Shown: piece by piece, positions 8,203 through 17,112 of the stretch | Numbering within the stretch: position 1 is the first letter of the stretch | How the letters are laid out: every line of letters starts with the position of its first letter | Assembly: GCA_001464695.1 (NCBI GenBank) | Contig: LNDQ01000112.1 | Location: 1-64,000, forward strand | Source of the DNA: Betaproteobacteria bacterium Ga0077523 | GTDB taxonomy: Bacteria > Pseudomonadota > Gammaproteobacteria > Burkholderiales > Ga0077523 | Length of the DNA stretch: 64,000 nt | Direction of reading: 5' to 3' | Made by a program: the position numbers and the translations under genes | Notes under the pieces: generated by a model | The model's database searches: none | What the model was told of the DNA's origin: nothing | The model's input: the letters and a program-made list of their open reading frames with translations, nothing else

Positions 8203-9129
8203 TCAGCCCTTGCGCTTTGCACGCGGATGCGCGTTGTCGTACACCTTGGCGAGGTGCTGATAGTCGAGATGCGTGTAGACCTGCGTCGTGGAAATGCTGG
8301 CGTGACCCAGCAGCTCCTGGACGGCGCGCAGGTCCCCGCTGGATTGCAGTACGTGCGAGGCGAAGGAATGGCGCAGGACGTGCGGGTGCACGTTGCGGGT
8401 CAGCCCGCGCGCCACGGCCAGGGCCTTGAGCGCAGTCTGCACCGAGCGCGGCCCGATGCGGCGGCCCGCCTGGTTCACGAACAATGCGGTTTCGCCGGGT
8501 CGGGCGAGGATGGCTCGGGCCGGTAGCCAGGCTTCGATAGCCTGCGCTGCCTGCGTGCCGACCGGCACCACGCGCGTCTTCGAGCCCTTGCCGGTCACGC
8601 GGACCGTGCGTTCACGCAGGTCCACGTCCGGAGGATCGAGGCTCACCGCTTCCGCAAGCCGCAGTCCGGACGAGTAGATGAGTTCGAACAGCGCCTTGTC
8701 GCGCAGCGCGAGATCGCCGTCGTCCTTGCCGTCGAGCAGTTGCGCGGCTTCGTCAGGCGTGAGACTGGCCGGCAGCCGCTTGGGCGCTTTCGGTGCCTTG
8801 AGGCCCGTGACCGGGTTGGCGGTGAAGCCGTGGTCGCGGGCGAGATAGCCGAAGAAACTGCGCCAGGCGGAAAGCTTGCGTGCAATGCTGCGGCCCCCCA
8901 ATCCACCCGCATGCAGACGCGCAACACAGCGGCGGATGTCGTGCACGCCGAGCGTCTCGAGCGGTGCCATGCCGATGAGGCGCAACAGGTCGCGCACGTC
9001 GCGGGCATAGTTCTCCACGGTATGCGCGGCCAGCCGCTTTTCGTGGGCGAGATGGGACAGATAGCCGTCGAAGCGCGCGTCGGAGGCCGGTACTGGTGGG
9101 GTTTCGGGTTGCGCTGGGGAACGCGTCAT
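8203..9129 (-). CDS. xerC: Site-specific tyrosine recombinase XerC
   Basis: Chromosome-dimer resolvase acting with XerD at dif. The 308-residue protein has the SAM-like core-binding domain (about 18-105) and catalytic residues Arg157 (SSGLRLAEA), Lys181 (TGKGSK), His250 and Arg253 (HPHVLRHSF), His276 (LLGHASIS) and nucleophile Tyr285 (TQVYTHLD). The ATG at 9129 overlaps the stop of the DUF484 gene (ATGA); the reading frame stays open upstream, but homology begins here. The dapF-DUF484-xerC order is a conserved proteobacterial arrangement and supports XerC rather than a phage integrase. Confidence 0.95.
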   Translation of the reverse strand: MTRSPAQPETPPVPASDARFDGYLSHLAHEKRLAAHTVENYARDVRDLLRLIGMAPLETLGVHDIRRCVARLHAGGLGGRSIARKLSAWRSFFGYLARDHGFTANPVTGLKAPKAPKRLPASLTPDEAAQLLDGKDDGDLALRDKALFELIYSSGLRLAEAVSLDPPDVDLRERTVRVTGKGSKTRVVPVGTQAAQAIEAWLPARAILARPGETALFVNQAGRRIGPRSVQTALKALAVARGLTRNVHPHVLRHSFASHVLQSSGDLRAVQELLGHASISTTQVYTHLDYQHLAKVYDNAHPRAKRKG

Positions 9130-9779
9130 GCCTTGAGGAACTTCGCCAGGGCGACGCTCACGAGCTCGCCCAGGCGCTTGAGATACAGCGTCCCCATCTC
9201 GGGATAGAAGCGTTGCACGTCTTCGGATCCGAGTGCCAGCAGACCGAACGCCTGCTCCGTGCGCAGCGGCACGTAGGCGAACGACCGCAGGGCGGCACCT
9301 TCGTCGCCGAACCACGCGGTGGTCTCGAACATGGGGTGCGGCGAGCAGTACGGATTGGTGAGGCTTTCGGTGAACACGCGCACTTCCTGGCTGATGGACC
9401 CGAACTCCGGGCGCTCCCAACCGCCCTCTGCCCACAGCCGCATGGCGACGTGCGGCACCGCGAAATCCTCGCGCAGGTTGTAGTAGAGCGACGCGAGCAG
9501 CGTGTCGAGGTCGCGCGCCATCATCATCGCGAGCGTGATGCGGTGCAGGCGGTCGATGATGGAGTCGTTCTCCTGGCCGAACTGCACCAGTTCGCGCAGT
9601 TTGTCTTCCAGCGCGCGGTTCTTCTCGCGCAAGGTGACGATCTGGCGCTCGGAGATGGGGATCGCGCGGCCGCCGTGCGGGTGCGGTACGAAGATCTCGG
9701 CCAGCATCTCGGCGTATTGCTCGAAGAACCCCGGGTTCGCCTTCAGGTACTGGGCCACGTCTTCTGCTTCGGGTCGCAT
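9126..9779 (-). CDS. DUF484 family protein (GAF-like)
   Basis: A 217-residue protein of the DUF484 family, a GAF-like fold of unknown function nearly always encoded between dapF and xerC. The N-terminus (AEDVAQYLKANPGFFEQYAE) is the hallmark, followed by a coiled-coil segment at about 48-75 (RQIVTLREKNRALEDKLREL) and the GAF-like domain from about 80 to the end. It starts 30 bases downstream of dapF and overlaps xerC by four bases, so the genes are translationally coupled. Confidence 0.93.
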   Translation of the reverse strand: MRPEAEDVAQYLKANPGFFEQYAEMLAEIFVPHPHGGRAIPISERQIVTLREKNRALEDKLRELVQFGQENDSIIDRLHRITLAMMMARDLDTLLASLYYNLREDFAVPHVAMRLWAEGGWERPEFGSISQEVRVFTESLTNPYCSPHPMFETTAWFGDEGAALRSFAYVPLRTEQAFGLLALGSEDVQRFYPEMGTLYLKRLGELVSVALAKFLKA

Positions 9780-9809
9780 CGCTTCGCTCTCGTAGTCAAG
9801 GAAAAAGTT

Positions 9810-10685
9810 TCAGGCCAGTGCGCGGCTTGCCTGCGCCGCCGGCACCGGGTCTTGATGCAAATCGATCTCGCCTGCGAACACGGCGACCGCCGTACCCGTC
9901 ATGAAGACGGCGTGGCCGGCGCCGTCCCAGCGGATGCGAAGTTCGCCCCCGCGCGTGTGCACTTTGACCGGGCTCACGAGCAGACCGCGCTCGATGCCCG
10001 ATACCACGGCGGCGCAGGCGCCCGTGCCGCACGCCAGGGTTTCGCCCGAGCCGCGCTCGAAGACGCGCAGGCGGACGGTGTGTCGATCCACCACCTGCAT
10101 GTAGCCGGCGTTCACGCGCTCCGGAAACCGCGCATGGCGCTCGATCAGCGGTCCCTCGGTCGTCACGGGAGCCGTGTCCACATCAGGCACGATCTGCACC
10201 GCATGCGGATTGCCCATGGAGAGAGCGGCGATCTCGCGGATCGCGCCGTCGACGTCCAGCGGGTAGGTGAGCGCCCGAGCCGGGGCAACGAACGGGATGC
10301 GCGCGGGTTCGAACTCGGGCGCTCCCATGTTCACCGTGACGGTGCCGTCGGCCTCGAGCTTGGGCTGAATGATGCCGGACACCGTTTCGACGCGGATCGT
10401 AAGCTTGGTGGTGAGCCCATTGTCGTGCACGAAACGCGCGAAGCAACGGGCGCCGTTCCCGCACTGCTGCACTTCGCCCCCGTCGGCGTTGTAGATGCGG
10501 TAGTAGAAATCGGTGTCGGCGTGCCGGGCGCGTTCCACGATCAGCACCTGGTCGCAGCCTACGCCGAAGCGACGATCGCACAGGCGCTGCACCTGGCCGC
10601 GCGTCAGTTCGATCGGGGTCCGGGTGGCGTCGATGACGACGAAATCGTTGCCGGCACCTTGCATCTTGGTGAAGGCGAGCTTCAT
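9810..10685 (-). CDS. dapF: Diaminopimelate epimerase
   Basis: Converts LL- to meso-diaminopimelate for lysine and peptidoglycan synthesis. Counting from MKLAF, the two catalytic cysteines are Cys75 ([11 protein letters not shown]) and Cys219 ([12 protein letters not shown]), and the N-terminal [15 protein letters not shown] is diagnostic. I chose the ATG at 10685 because it overlaps the upstream stop as ATGA, the pattern used elsewhere in this cluster; an ATG two codons earlier (10691) is possible. At 291 residues it is slightly longer than E. coli DapF (274), with an Ala-rich tail. Confidence 0.96.
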   Translation of the reverse strand: MKLAFTKMQGAGNDFVVIDATRTPIELTRGQVQRLCDRRFGVGCDQVLIVERARHADTDFYYRIYNADGGEVQQCGNGARCFARFVHDNGLTTKLTIRVETVSGIIQPKLEADGTVTVNMGAPEFEPARIPFVAPARALTYPLDVDGAIREIAALSMGNPHAVQIVPDVDTAPVTTEGPLIERHARFPERVNAGYMQVVDRHTVRLRVFERGSGETLACGTGACAAVVSGIERGLLVSPVKVHTRGGELRIRWDGAGHAVFMTGTAVAVFAGEIDLHQDPVPAAQASRALA

Positions 10686-11218
10686 CGGCATTGCTCCCGC
10701 GGCAGCGCCGGGAGTTCCTTGATCATCACGTAATCGTCCATCACGAAGCCGTTGCCGATGTCGAACACCGCCGACTCCGCCACCTCGAACCCGTTCTTGC
10801 GGTAGGCACCGATGGCGGAGACGTTGTTCTTGTTGACCTGAAGTTTGAGACGTGCAAACCCCATCTCCCGTGCGGCCTGCTCGATGTGCCGCAGCAGCGT
10901 GCTGCCCAGACCCCGGCCGCGCAACTGGTGGCGGGCATAGAGTTTGTCGACCTTGAGCGTACCCGGAGGATCGCTGCGCTCGTATTGAGCGAAAGCGGCG
11001 AGTTCACCGTCGAGGAGCAGCTTGTCCCACCAGACGTCGGGATCGGCCAGTTGGGCACGGATCACGTCGTCGCTGTAGCGCTGAGCCAGCATGTATTGTA
11101 TCTGCGCGGTGGTGATGATGTCCGGATAGTGCTTGAACCAGGTATCGCGAGCGAGCGCGACCAGGGCCGGGATGTCCGCGGCAGTCAGTCGCTCGATGCG
11201 GATGCCGCTCGAAGTCAT
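10682..11218 (-). CDS. GNAT family N-acetyltransferase
   Basis: A 178-residue acetyl-CoA-dependent transferase. The acetyl-CoA pyrophosphate-binding motif is [10 protein letters not shown], preceded by the beta-strand [12 protein letters not shown], and followed by the typical [18 protein letters not shown] of the GNAT C-terminal half. Substrate unknown. The ATG at 11218 overlaps the stop of the CoA-binding gene (ATGA) and the gene's own stop overlaps dapF, so it is embedded in one translationally coupled operon. Confidence 0.9.
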   Translation of the reverse strand: MTSSGIRIERLTAADIPALVALARDTWFKHYPDIITTAQIQYMLAQRYSDDVIRAQLADPDVWWDKLLLDGELAAFAQYERSDPPGTLKVDKLYARHQLRGRGLGSTLLRHIEQAAREMGFARLKLQVNKNNVSAIGAYRKNGFEVAESAVFDIGNGFVMDDYVMIKELPALPREQCR

Positions 11219-11661
11219 GCGCGATTCCGCCGGCGGCCGCAGGCGCCGTTGAAGTCGGTCCAGATGCAGCGGTCCATGACCGTCCAGATTCCGTGGGCCA
11301 CGGCGCGCGCCGCGGCGGCTTCGTTCACGATGCCCTGCTGGATCCACAAGCGCTTCACGCCCAGTCGGATGCAATCGTCGACGATGGGATCGATGCGATC
11401 AGGGGCGCGGAATACGTTGACCAGGTCGAAGGGCGGCGGCACGTCGTCAAGCGATGCATAAGCCTTCTCGCCCAGCACCGCGGCGGCATGGGGGTGCACC
11501 GGAACGATGCGAAACCCGGCGTGCTGCATCGCGGCCGTGACACGGTGACTTGGCCGGTGCGGGTGCGGCGACAGGCCGACGACGACGATGGACTGCACTT
11601 GCGCCAGCACGTCGCAGATCTCGGCGGCCTGCGGATTCGCGAAACCGGTCTCGCGCTTCAC
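11215..11661 (-). CDS. CoA-binding domain protein (YccU-like)
   Basis: A 148-residue Rossmann-fold protein of the stand-alone CoA-binding family. Key stretches are VQSIVVVGLSPHPHRPSHRV (nucleotide-binding loop), FRIVPVHPHAAAVLGEKAY and RLWIQQGIVNEAAAARA. Members are thought to bind CoA or a related ligand, but have no settled activity. It starts 10 bases after the end of the acyltransferase gene at 11672 and overlaps the GNAT gene downstream. Confidence 0.88.
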   Translation of the reverse strand: MKRETGFANPQAAEICDVLAQVQSIVVVGLSPHPHRPSHRVTAAMQHAGFRIVPVHPHAAAVLGEKAYASLDDVPPPFDLVNVFRAPDRIDPIVDDCIRLGVKRLWIQQGIVNEAAAARAVAHGIWTVMDRCIWTDFNGACGRRRNRA

Positions 11662-11671
11662 GACATGTCCA

Positions 11672-12535
11672 TCAGTAGAAACCTTCCTCGCCTTCCGGCC
11701 GCGTCTTGAACCGCTTGTGCAGCCAATAGTACTGCTCCGGCATCTCGAGTACGCGAGCTTCGATGAAGGCGTTCATGCGCCGCGTATCGGCTTCGGGATC
11801 GGCGCCCGGATAGTCGTCCCAGGCCGGGTACATGGTCAGGATGTAGCCTTCACCACCCGGAAGTTGTCGCACGACGACCGGGATCACTGCAGCGCCGGTG
11901 AGGCGCGACAGGCGTGAAAGCGCCGTCACGGTGGCGGCCGGCACGCCGAAGAAGGGCACGAAGACTGCATCGCGGGCGCCGAGATCGAGGTCGGGCGAGA
12001 GTTGCAGGCCGAGACCGTCCTTGAAGCCGCGCAGGATCGCCTTCACACCTTCCTGCCGCGCCACCATGCGCGTACCCGGGAACCGGCTGCGGACCTGCAC
12101 CAGGAATTCGTCGAACACCCGGTTCTTCTGGTGGCTGTAGACCGCCATGCCGCGGTAATCCATGGACATGCGCAGGCCTTCCAACTCGATCCCGACAAAG
12201 TGCGGCACCAGGAAGATCACGCGCCGTTCGCCGATAGCTCGTACGTGTTCCTCGCCTTCGATGCGTACCATGCGTCGCAGCCGTGCTTCCGAGCCCCACC
12301 AGGCGATGGTGGCCTCGAGCATGCTGCGGGCGACGGCGCGGAAGTGGGCCTTCAGCACCGCCTGGCAGCGCGCTTCGTCCCATTCCGGAAAGCACAGCCG
12401 CAGATTGGTGCGCGCCACGCGCCTGCGTTCGGTGCCGAGCAGTCGGAGTGCGTCCCCCGCAAATGACCCGATGCGGGCGAGTACCGCCAGCGGCAGAAAA
12501 TGCAGCAGCCACAGGAATGCGATCACCAGGCGCAT
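11672..12535 (-). CDS. Lipid A biosynthesis acyltransferase, LpxL-like (first copy)
   Basis: Inner-membrane acyltransferase that adds a secondary acyl chain to a Kdo2-lipid A precursor. Counting from MRLVIAF, the N-terminal hydrophobic anchor is about 3-30, and the HX4E catalytic motif is His112-Glu117 (PHFVGIE). Other LpxL traits are the MDYRGMAVYSHQKNRVFDEF segment and the C-terminal PEQYYWLHKRFKTRP. Length is 287 residues. The ATG at 12535 sits at the end of the intergenic repeat; the frame is open for 19 more codons through the repeat, but these look non-coding. The second copy lies upstream on the same strand, as is usual beside metK in betaproteobacteria. Confidence 0.92.
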   Translation of the reverse strand: MRLVIAFLWLLHFLPLAVLARIGSFAGDALRLLGTERRRVARTNLRLCFPEWDEARCQAVLKAHFRAVARSMLEATIAWWGSEARLRRMVRIEGEEHVRAIGERRVIFLVPHFVGIELEGLRMSMDYRGMAVYSHQKNRVFDEFLVQVRSRFPGTRMVARQEGVKAILRGFKDGLGLQLSPDLDLGARDAVFVPFFGVPAATVTALSRLSRLTGAAVIPVVVRQLPGGEGYILTMYPAWDDYPGADPEADTRRMNAFIEARVLEMPEQYYWLHKRFKTRPEGEEGFY

Positions 12536-12690
12536 CGCTTCAGCCCTCGCCGGGCCGCCATCGGCCAGAGTCCGATGGCCTTCGGCAGGCACGAACAGTC
12601 CGCAGGGACTGTTCGTGTCCGGCCTCAGCCCACAAGAGGGCTGGCCCCCTTGGGGGGAAGGGCCGCAGGCCCATCGGGGGGAAAGTCATC
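12536..12690 (-). repeat. Intergenic ~78-bp element carrying an extra hairpin insert
   Basis: Same family as 3314-3503, in the sense orientation of the flanking acyltransferase genes. Here the CAGCCCTC/GAGGGCTG stem is split by about 60 extra bases that contain a near-perfect 12-bp hairpin, CACGAACAGTCC (12590-12601) with GGACTGTTCGTG (12606-12617), plus a smaller CCATCGG...CCGATGG pairing. The element occupies almost the whole gap between the two lpxL-like genes. Confidence 0.85.
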
Positions 12691-13560
12691 TCAGGCGGCG
12701 GTGGCCGCCGCAGGCGGTTCGACGCCTGCCGGGACCTTGTAGCGGTTGTAGCTCCAGAGGTATTGCTCGGGGCAGCGCCGCACGATGTCCTCGATGGCCG
12801 CGTTCAAGCGGCGTGCGCCGACCGGTCCGGTGAGGTCTTCCTCCAGCACGTCGAGATCGAGGGCGTAGCCGCGGCCCTCGGGCAACCGCCGGGCGAAGGC
12901 AAGGATCGCGATGCACCCGGTGGCCTTCTGCAGCTTGCCGACCAGAGTCATGGTGTAGGCCGGGCGGCCGAAGAACTCCGCCCACACGCCTTCGCCGAAG
13001 CCGGGCACGTGATCCGGCAGCAGTCCGACGGCTTCGCCGTTGCGCAGCGCCTTGAGCAGCTGCCGAACACCACCCATGGAGGTCGGTGCGAGGCGACCGT
13101 AGCCGCGCGTGCGGCCGATGCGCATGAGCGGCTCGAGCCAGCGCAGTTTCGGCGGGCGGTACAAGACGGTGATCGGCATGCGCATGGCCGCATACAGCGC
13201 CGAGACCTCGAAACAACCCAGGTGCGGCGTGAGGAACAGGATGCCGCGGCCGACGGCACGCGCAGCCTCGACCGATTCCCAGCCATGGGTCTCGACGACG
13301 AGCTGCGCCGCCTCGTCCGCGGGCCGAAACCAGATGGCCGGCAACTCGAGCAGGCCCTTCCCGGTTTCACGCACGGCAGCACGGCAGATGCGCTCGAACA
13401 CCCGCGGATCATCCGCAAGACCGCTCGTCGCGATGTTGTCGGTCAGGCGCGCCGCATAACGCGGCGCGAGCCGGTACGTGAGCCAGCCGGCTGCAGCGCC
13501 CAGGCGGTGCAACCAGCTAAGCGGCAGGCGGGCGAGCAGCCTCAGGACGGCTTCGAGCAT
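12691..13560 (-). CDS. Lipid A biosynthesis acyltransferase, LpxL/LpxM-like (second copy)
   Basis: A 289-residue paralogue of the gene at 11672-12535, presumably adding the other secondary acyl chain. The catalytic HX4E motif is His113-Glu118 (PHLGCFE), with the N-terminal membrane-associated region [20 protein letters not shown] and the C-terminal [15 protein letters not shown]. The two copies differ enough to be old duplicates. It is the first gene of the minus-strand run and is divergent from metK, 85 bases away. Which of the two plays the LpxL and which the LpxM role cannot be decided. Confidence 0.92.
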   Translation of the reverse strand: MLEAVLRLLARLPLSWLHRLGAAAGWLTYRLAPRYAARLTDNIATSGLADDPRVFERICRAAVRETGKGLLELPAIWFRPADEAAQLVVETHGWESVEAARAVGRGILFLTPHLGCFEVSALYAAMRMPITVLYRPPKLRWLEPLMRIGRTRGYGRLAPTSMGGVRQLLKALRNGEAVGLLPDHVPGFGEGVWAEFFGRPAYTMTLVGKLQKATGCIAILAFARRLPEGRGYALDLDVLEEDLTGPVGARRLNAAIEDIVRRCPEQYLWSYNRYKVPAGVEPPAAATAA

Positions 13561-13645
13561 CGCCTGGTTCGGTTTCGGCGCAAAGGGGGAATCTGCTATC
13601 CTGCCGGGCCTTTTTTATCAACACATCCATGTAGGCCGCACAAGC

Positions 13646-14803
13646 ATGAGCGAGTTTTTCTTCACGTCGGAGTCGGTCTCCGAAGGGCATCCGGACAAGG
13701 TCGCGGACCAGATCTCGGATGCGGTGCTGGACGCGATCTTAGCCCAGGACCCGAAGTCGCGGGTAGCGGCCGAGACGCTCGTGAACACGGGCCTGGTGGT
13801 CATGGCGGGCGAAATCACCACCAACGCGGTGGTCGACTTCCAGCAGGTGGCGCGCGACACCATCAAGCGCATCGGCTACGACAACACCGAGTATGGCATC
13901 GACTACAAGGGTTGCGCGGTGCTGGTGGCCTACGACAAGCAGAGCCCGGACATCGCCCAGGGGGTGGACGAGGGCAAGGGCCTCGATCTCGACCAGGGCG
14001 CCGGTGACCAGGGCCTGATGTTCGGCTACGCGTGCGACGAGACGCCCCAGCTCATGCCGATGCCCATCTACCTGGCGCATCGCCTGGTGGAGCGTCAGTC
14101 GGAACTGCGGCGCGACGGCCGCCTGCCGTGGCTGCGCCCGGACGCGAAATCCCAGGTCACGATCAAGTATGTCGACGGCAAGCCGCATGCGATCGACACG
14201 GTGGTGCTGTCGACGCAGCACGCGCCGGAGATGCAGCACAAGCAGATCGAGGAAGCGGTGATCGAGCAGATCGTGAAGCCGGTGCTGCCGAAGGAGCTGA
14301 TCAAGGGTCAGATCAAGTACCTGATCAATCCGACCGGGCGCTTCGTGGTCGGAGGGCCTCAGGGTGATTGCGGGTTGACCGGCCGCAAGATCATCGTCGA
14401 CACCTATGGTGGTGCTGCCCCTCATGGCGGCGGTGCCTTTTCGGGCAAGGATCCGTCGAAGGTGGACCGGTCGGCCGCCTACGCCGCGCGCTATGTGGCG
14501 AAGAACATCGTGGCCGCCGGCCTCGCGTCCAAGTGTCTCGTGCAGATCTCCTACGCGATCGGCGTCGCGAAACCCACCAGCATCATGGTCACGACCTCAG
14601 GCACGGGCAAGGTGAGCGACGAGAAGCTCGCCGAGTTGGTACAGCAGCACTTCGACCTGCGCCCGAAGGGCATCGTGCAGATGCTGAACCTGCTGCGGCC
14701 GATCTATCAGAAGACCGCGGCCTACGGGCACTTCGGCCGCGACGAGCCCGAGTTTTCGTGGGAAGGGCTCGACAAGGTGCCGCTGCTGAAGGCGCACCGA
14801 TAG
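13646..14803 (+). CDS. metK: S-adenosylmethionine synthetase
   Basis: Makes SAM from methionine and ATP, in the cytoplasm. The 385-residue protein is full length, with the N-terminal ATP-binding [16 protein letters not shown] (14-29), [15 protein letters not shown] (about 117-131) and the P-loop-like [16 protein letters not shown] near 258-273. I chose ATG 13646 ([18 protein letters not shown]); the open frame upstream is not conserved. The 5' region holds a possible -10 (TATCCT) but no recognisable SAM riboswitch. A strong terminator follows at 14930. It supplies SAM to the cycle whose later enzymes, ahcY and metF, lie at 21326-23619. Confidence 0.97.
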   Translation: MSEFFFTSESVSEGHPDKVADQISDAVLDAILAQDPKSRVAAETLVNTGLVVMAGEITTNAVVDFQQVARDTIKRIGYDNTEYGIDYKGCAVLVAYDKQSPDIAQGVDEGKGLDLDQGAGDQGLMFGYACDETPQLMPMPIYLAHRLVERQSELRRDGRLPWLRPDAKSQVTIKYVDGKPHAIDTVVLSTQHAPEMQHKQIEEAVIEQIVKPVLPKELIKGQIKYLINPTGRFVVGGPQGDCGLTGRKIIVDTYGGAAPHGGGAFSGKDPSKVDRSAAYAARYVAKNIVAAGLASKCLVQISYAIGVAKPTSIMVTTSGTGKVSDEKLAELVQQHFDLRPKGIVQMLNLLRPIYQKTAAYGHFGRDEPEFSWEGLDKVPLLKAHR

Positions 14804-14893
14804 CGGGGCGAGCTACCCGGCGAGGGGCCCCACCTCCAAGGTGGGGATCGACGGTCAAGCGAGTCCCCGCTGGAAGCCGACGCGACAGTCGCG
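14802..14893 (+). ncRNA. Candidate structured RNA in the metK 3' region
   Basis: Immediately after the metK stop, AGCGGGG (14802-14808) can pair with CCCCGCT (14865-14871), enclosing a 7-bp hairpin CCCCACC-TCCAA-GGTGGGG (14828-14846); CGCGA-CAG-TCGCG (14881-14893) follows. The nested long-range pairing and the downstream terminator at 14930-14952 suggest a folded 3' UTR or a small RNA. No known Rfam family is recognised by eye. Confidence 0.35.
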
Positions 14894-14929
14894 AAATACG
14901 GTACGACGGTTCGGAGGCTGAGAAGCGAG

Positions 14930-14952
14930 AACCCCCGCACCGGGCGGGGGTT
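14930..14952 (+). terminator. Terminator between convergent metK and rhlE
   Basis: AACCCCCGC-ACCGG-GCGGGGGTT forms a 9-bp GC-rich stem with A and T runs at its ends, in the gap between two convergent genes, so it can serve both strands. The T-run is short. Confidence 0.75.
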
Positions 14953-14965
14953 CGTCGAAGACTGC

Positions 14966-16297
14966 TTAAGGGCGACGGGCGCGCTGCGGTGTGCCCGTTG
15001 TTCTTTCCGACCGGGTGTCGCGGTCGCGGCCCGAGTGCGGCCGGGCGCTGAACGAGCGTCCGCCGTTGCCGCGGCGGCCGGCGCCGGCGCCGGGCTTGGC
15101 GTGCGTCGCCGGTTCCGGCAGTCGCGGTTCCAGCCCTTCGATCGTGGATACCGGTATGCGCTGTGTCGTGAAACGCTCGATGCCGCGAATCTTGTGCAGA
15201 TCGGCGTGCTCGGCCAGCGTGACGGCGAGGCCGGTGCGTCCGGCGCGACCGGTGCGGCCGATGCGGTGCACGTAGTCTTCCGAGTTCATCGGCATGCCGT
15301 AGTTGATGACATGGCTGATGGTCGGGACGTCGATGCCGCGCGATGCCACGTCGGTGGCGACCAGCACGCGCAGGCGCCGGTGGCGCAATCCGGTGAGCGT
15401 GCGATTGCGCTGCGATTGCGGCATGCCGCCGTGCAGAGCCGCCACGGCGTGGCCGCTCGCCTCGAGCACCGCAGCGATGCGCTCGGCATCGCGCTGGGTC
15501 GAAGTGAACACGATCGCCTGGTCGAGAGTGGTATCGCGCAGCAGATGGTCGAGCAGGCGTTCCTTGTGGGCGCGGTTGTCGGCCCAGTGCAGGCGCTGCG
15601 TGATGCCTTCGTGCTTGTCGCGATGGGACGCGAGTTCGATGCGCTGGGGCGTCTTCAGCAGCTGGCCGGCCAGTCGCGCCACGTCGCCGTCGAGCGTGGC
15701 GGAGAAAAGGAGCGTTTGCCGCGTGTCGGGCGTGGCCGCGACGATCGAACGAATGTCGTCGATGAAGCCCATGTCCAGCATGCGGTCGGCTTCGTCGAGC
15801 ACGAGCACTTCGACGCGAGCCAGATCCAGGCGGCCGCTCTTCTGCAGGTCGAGCAGGCGGCCCGGCGTGGCGATCAGGACATCGAGGGTGCCGCGAATCG
15901 CGCGCAGCTGTGCGCCATAAGGCACGCCACCAACGACGGATGCCGTACGCAGCCACTTCAAGGTGCGGCCGTAGAGTTCGCAGGCCTTCGTGACCTGGAG
16001 CGACAGCTCGCGCGTGGGCGTCAATACGAGGATGCGCGGCCCGCCGCCCGGTACGGCCCGCTTCTCGGAACTGATCAGGCGTTGCAGGGCGGGCAACACG
16101 AAGGCCGCAGTCTTGCCGCTGCCGGTGGCCGCGGAGACCATCAGGTCGCCGCCAGCCATGGCCGCAGGAATTGCCGCAGCCTGGACGGAAGTGGGGTGGG
16201 TGTAACCGGCGGCTTCGACCGCCTTCAACAGCAGTTCGGGCAGTCCGAGGGAGGCAAAGGTCGGCGCCTCAGGCGCGACCGGAAGATCGTGACTCAA
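14966..16297 (-). CDS. rhlE: DEAD-box RNA helicase, RhlE type
   Basis: ATP-dependent RNA helicase involved in ribosome assembly or RNA turnover. Counting from the chosen start, the Q-motif region is FASLGLPELLLKAVEAAGY, Walker A ATGSGKT (57-63), PTREL (94-98), DEAD (168-171), SAT (199-201), and the C-terminal HRIGRTGRAG. A basic, Gly/Arg-rich tail follows (about 400-443), as in RhlE. I chose a TTG start at 16297 because GGAG lies six bases upstream and family homology begins just after; no good ATG exists there, and the open frame further upstream is not conserved. Length is 443 residues. Confidence 0.9.
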   Translation of the reverse strand: MSHDLPVAPEAPTFASLGLPELLLKAVEAAGYTHPTSVQAAAIPAAMAGGDLMVSAATGSGKTAAFVLPALQRLISSEKRAVPGGGPRILVLTPTRELSLQVTKACELYGRTLKWLRTASVVGGVPYGAQLRAIRGTLDVLIATPGRLLDLQKSGRLDLARVEVLVLDEADRMLDMGFIDDIRSIVAATPDTRQTLLFSATLDGDVARLAGQLLKTPQRIELASHRDKHEGITQRLHWADNRAHKERLLDHLLRDTTLDQAIVFTSTQRDAERIAAVLEASGHAVAALHGGMPQSQRNRTLTGLRHRRLRVLVATDVASRGIDVPTISHVINYGMPMNSEDYVHRIGRTGRAGRTGLAVTLAEHADLHKIRGIERFTTQRIPVSTIEGLEPRLPEPATHAKPGAGAGRRGNGGRSFSARPHSGRDRDTRSERTTGTPQRARRP

Positions 16298-16433
16298 ATA
16301 GTTCTCCAGCTTTTCGGGGGCGTAGCCACGCAAGTGGTACGCCTGGGAGCCGCACCCTGGTGCGACGGCATCGCCGCCAACCAGGGACCTCCACGAATGC
16401 CGGAGACTTGAGTCAGAGCCGATGAAAAGTGCG

Positions 16434-16451
16434 CTTTCCGGTGTCGGAAAG
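16434..16451 (-). terminator. Candidate terminator downstream of the Fic gene
   Basis: CTTTCCG-GTGT-CGGAAAG gives a 7-bp stem; read on the minus strand it is followed after three bases by ACTTTTC. It lies 73 bases beyond the stop of the Fic-domain gene and ahead of rhlE. The T-run is weak, so the call is tentative. The rest of the 16298-16524 gap shows nothing else I can name. Confidence 0.35.
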
Positions 16452-16524
16452 AGATCGGCAGGTGGTCGATCCCATACGCAGGGGGCGCAGGATACGTGGT
16501 TTTGTGCGACGCGGCAATCGATCC

Positions 16525-17112
16525 TCAAGACTTTACGAATGCGAGAAGCGCCGAGTAGTCGCCTCCATCCGCCGCTCGGAGCGAGGCAATGTATCTCGTT
16601 CGCGCGTTGCCTGGCGCGACCAAATCGCTGCTTCCCCAAGTGAAAGGCATCCCGCCGTATCGGGTGAGCAGCACGTCGGCAATCAGGCGAGAGTGTCGGC
16701 CGTTGCCATTGGCAAATGGATGGATGCTGACGAGTCGATGGTGAAATCGGGCCGCCACTTCGTCGAGAGGATAGGTTCCGTTGTCGAGCCAGTAGCGGGT
16801 GTCGTCGAGCAGTACATGCAGCTCCACACCGATCCGGAGCCAATTTACCCCGATGTTCTTGTCCGAGCGACGGAAGTCCCCAGCCCATTTCCAGGTCCGG
16901 TCGAACATCCGGCGATGCAAGTTGCGGACGAACGCTTCGGTGAGGACATCTGTCGGCCGAGCCCTGAGTGCCCAGCGTGACGCGTTGAGGATGTTGTCTT
17001 GCTCCCACTCGTTGAGCTCCTGCTGGGTTCGGATGTGCTTGGGAATCAGCCCAGACGCCTCGTCGGGATCGAGCGGAGTTGCGCCCGGAGCGTGCGCGTC
17101 GCCTAGTCCCAT
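16525..17112 (-). CDS. Mobile mystery protein B (Fic-domain protein)
   Basis: A 195-residue Fic-family protein matching the mobile mystery protein B family, always encoded with protein A. Fic proteins transfer AMP or related groups to target proteins. The full active motif HPFANGNGRHSR is at 131-142, so the enzyme looks competent. The N-terminal GATPLDPDEASGLIPKHI and ELNEWEQDNIL, and the RRSDKNIGVNW stretch, are family hallmarks. The ATG at 17112 overlaps the stop of the HTH gene by 10 bases, so the two are translationally coupled. No classic inhibitory helix motif (S/T-x-x-x-E-G/N) is obvious; protein A may restrain it, by analogy with other Fic modules. Confidence 0.9.
   Translation of the reverse strand: MGLGDAHAPGATPLDPDEASGLIPKHIRTQQELNEWEQDNILNASRWALRARPTDVLTEAFVRNLHRRMFDRTWKWAGDFRRSDKNIGVNWLRIGVELHVLLDDTRYWLDNGTYPLDEVAARFHHRLVSIHPFANGNGRHSRLIADVLLTRYGGMPFTWGSSDLVAPGNARTRYIASLRAADGGDYSALLAFVKS

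Noticed and set aside
8203-9129. Phage or integron integrase instead of XerC
   Set aside because: The dapF-DUF484 context and full XerC length and motifs indicate the housekeeping recombinase.
13561-13645. Possible SAM riboswitch upstream of metK
   Set aside because: The leader is only about 85 bases and none of the known SAM riboswitch cores is visible.
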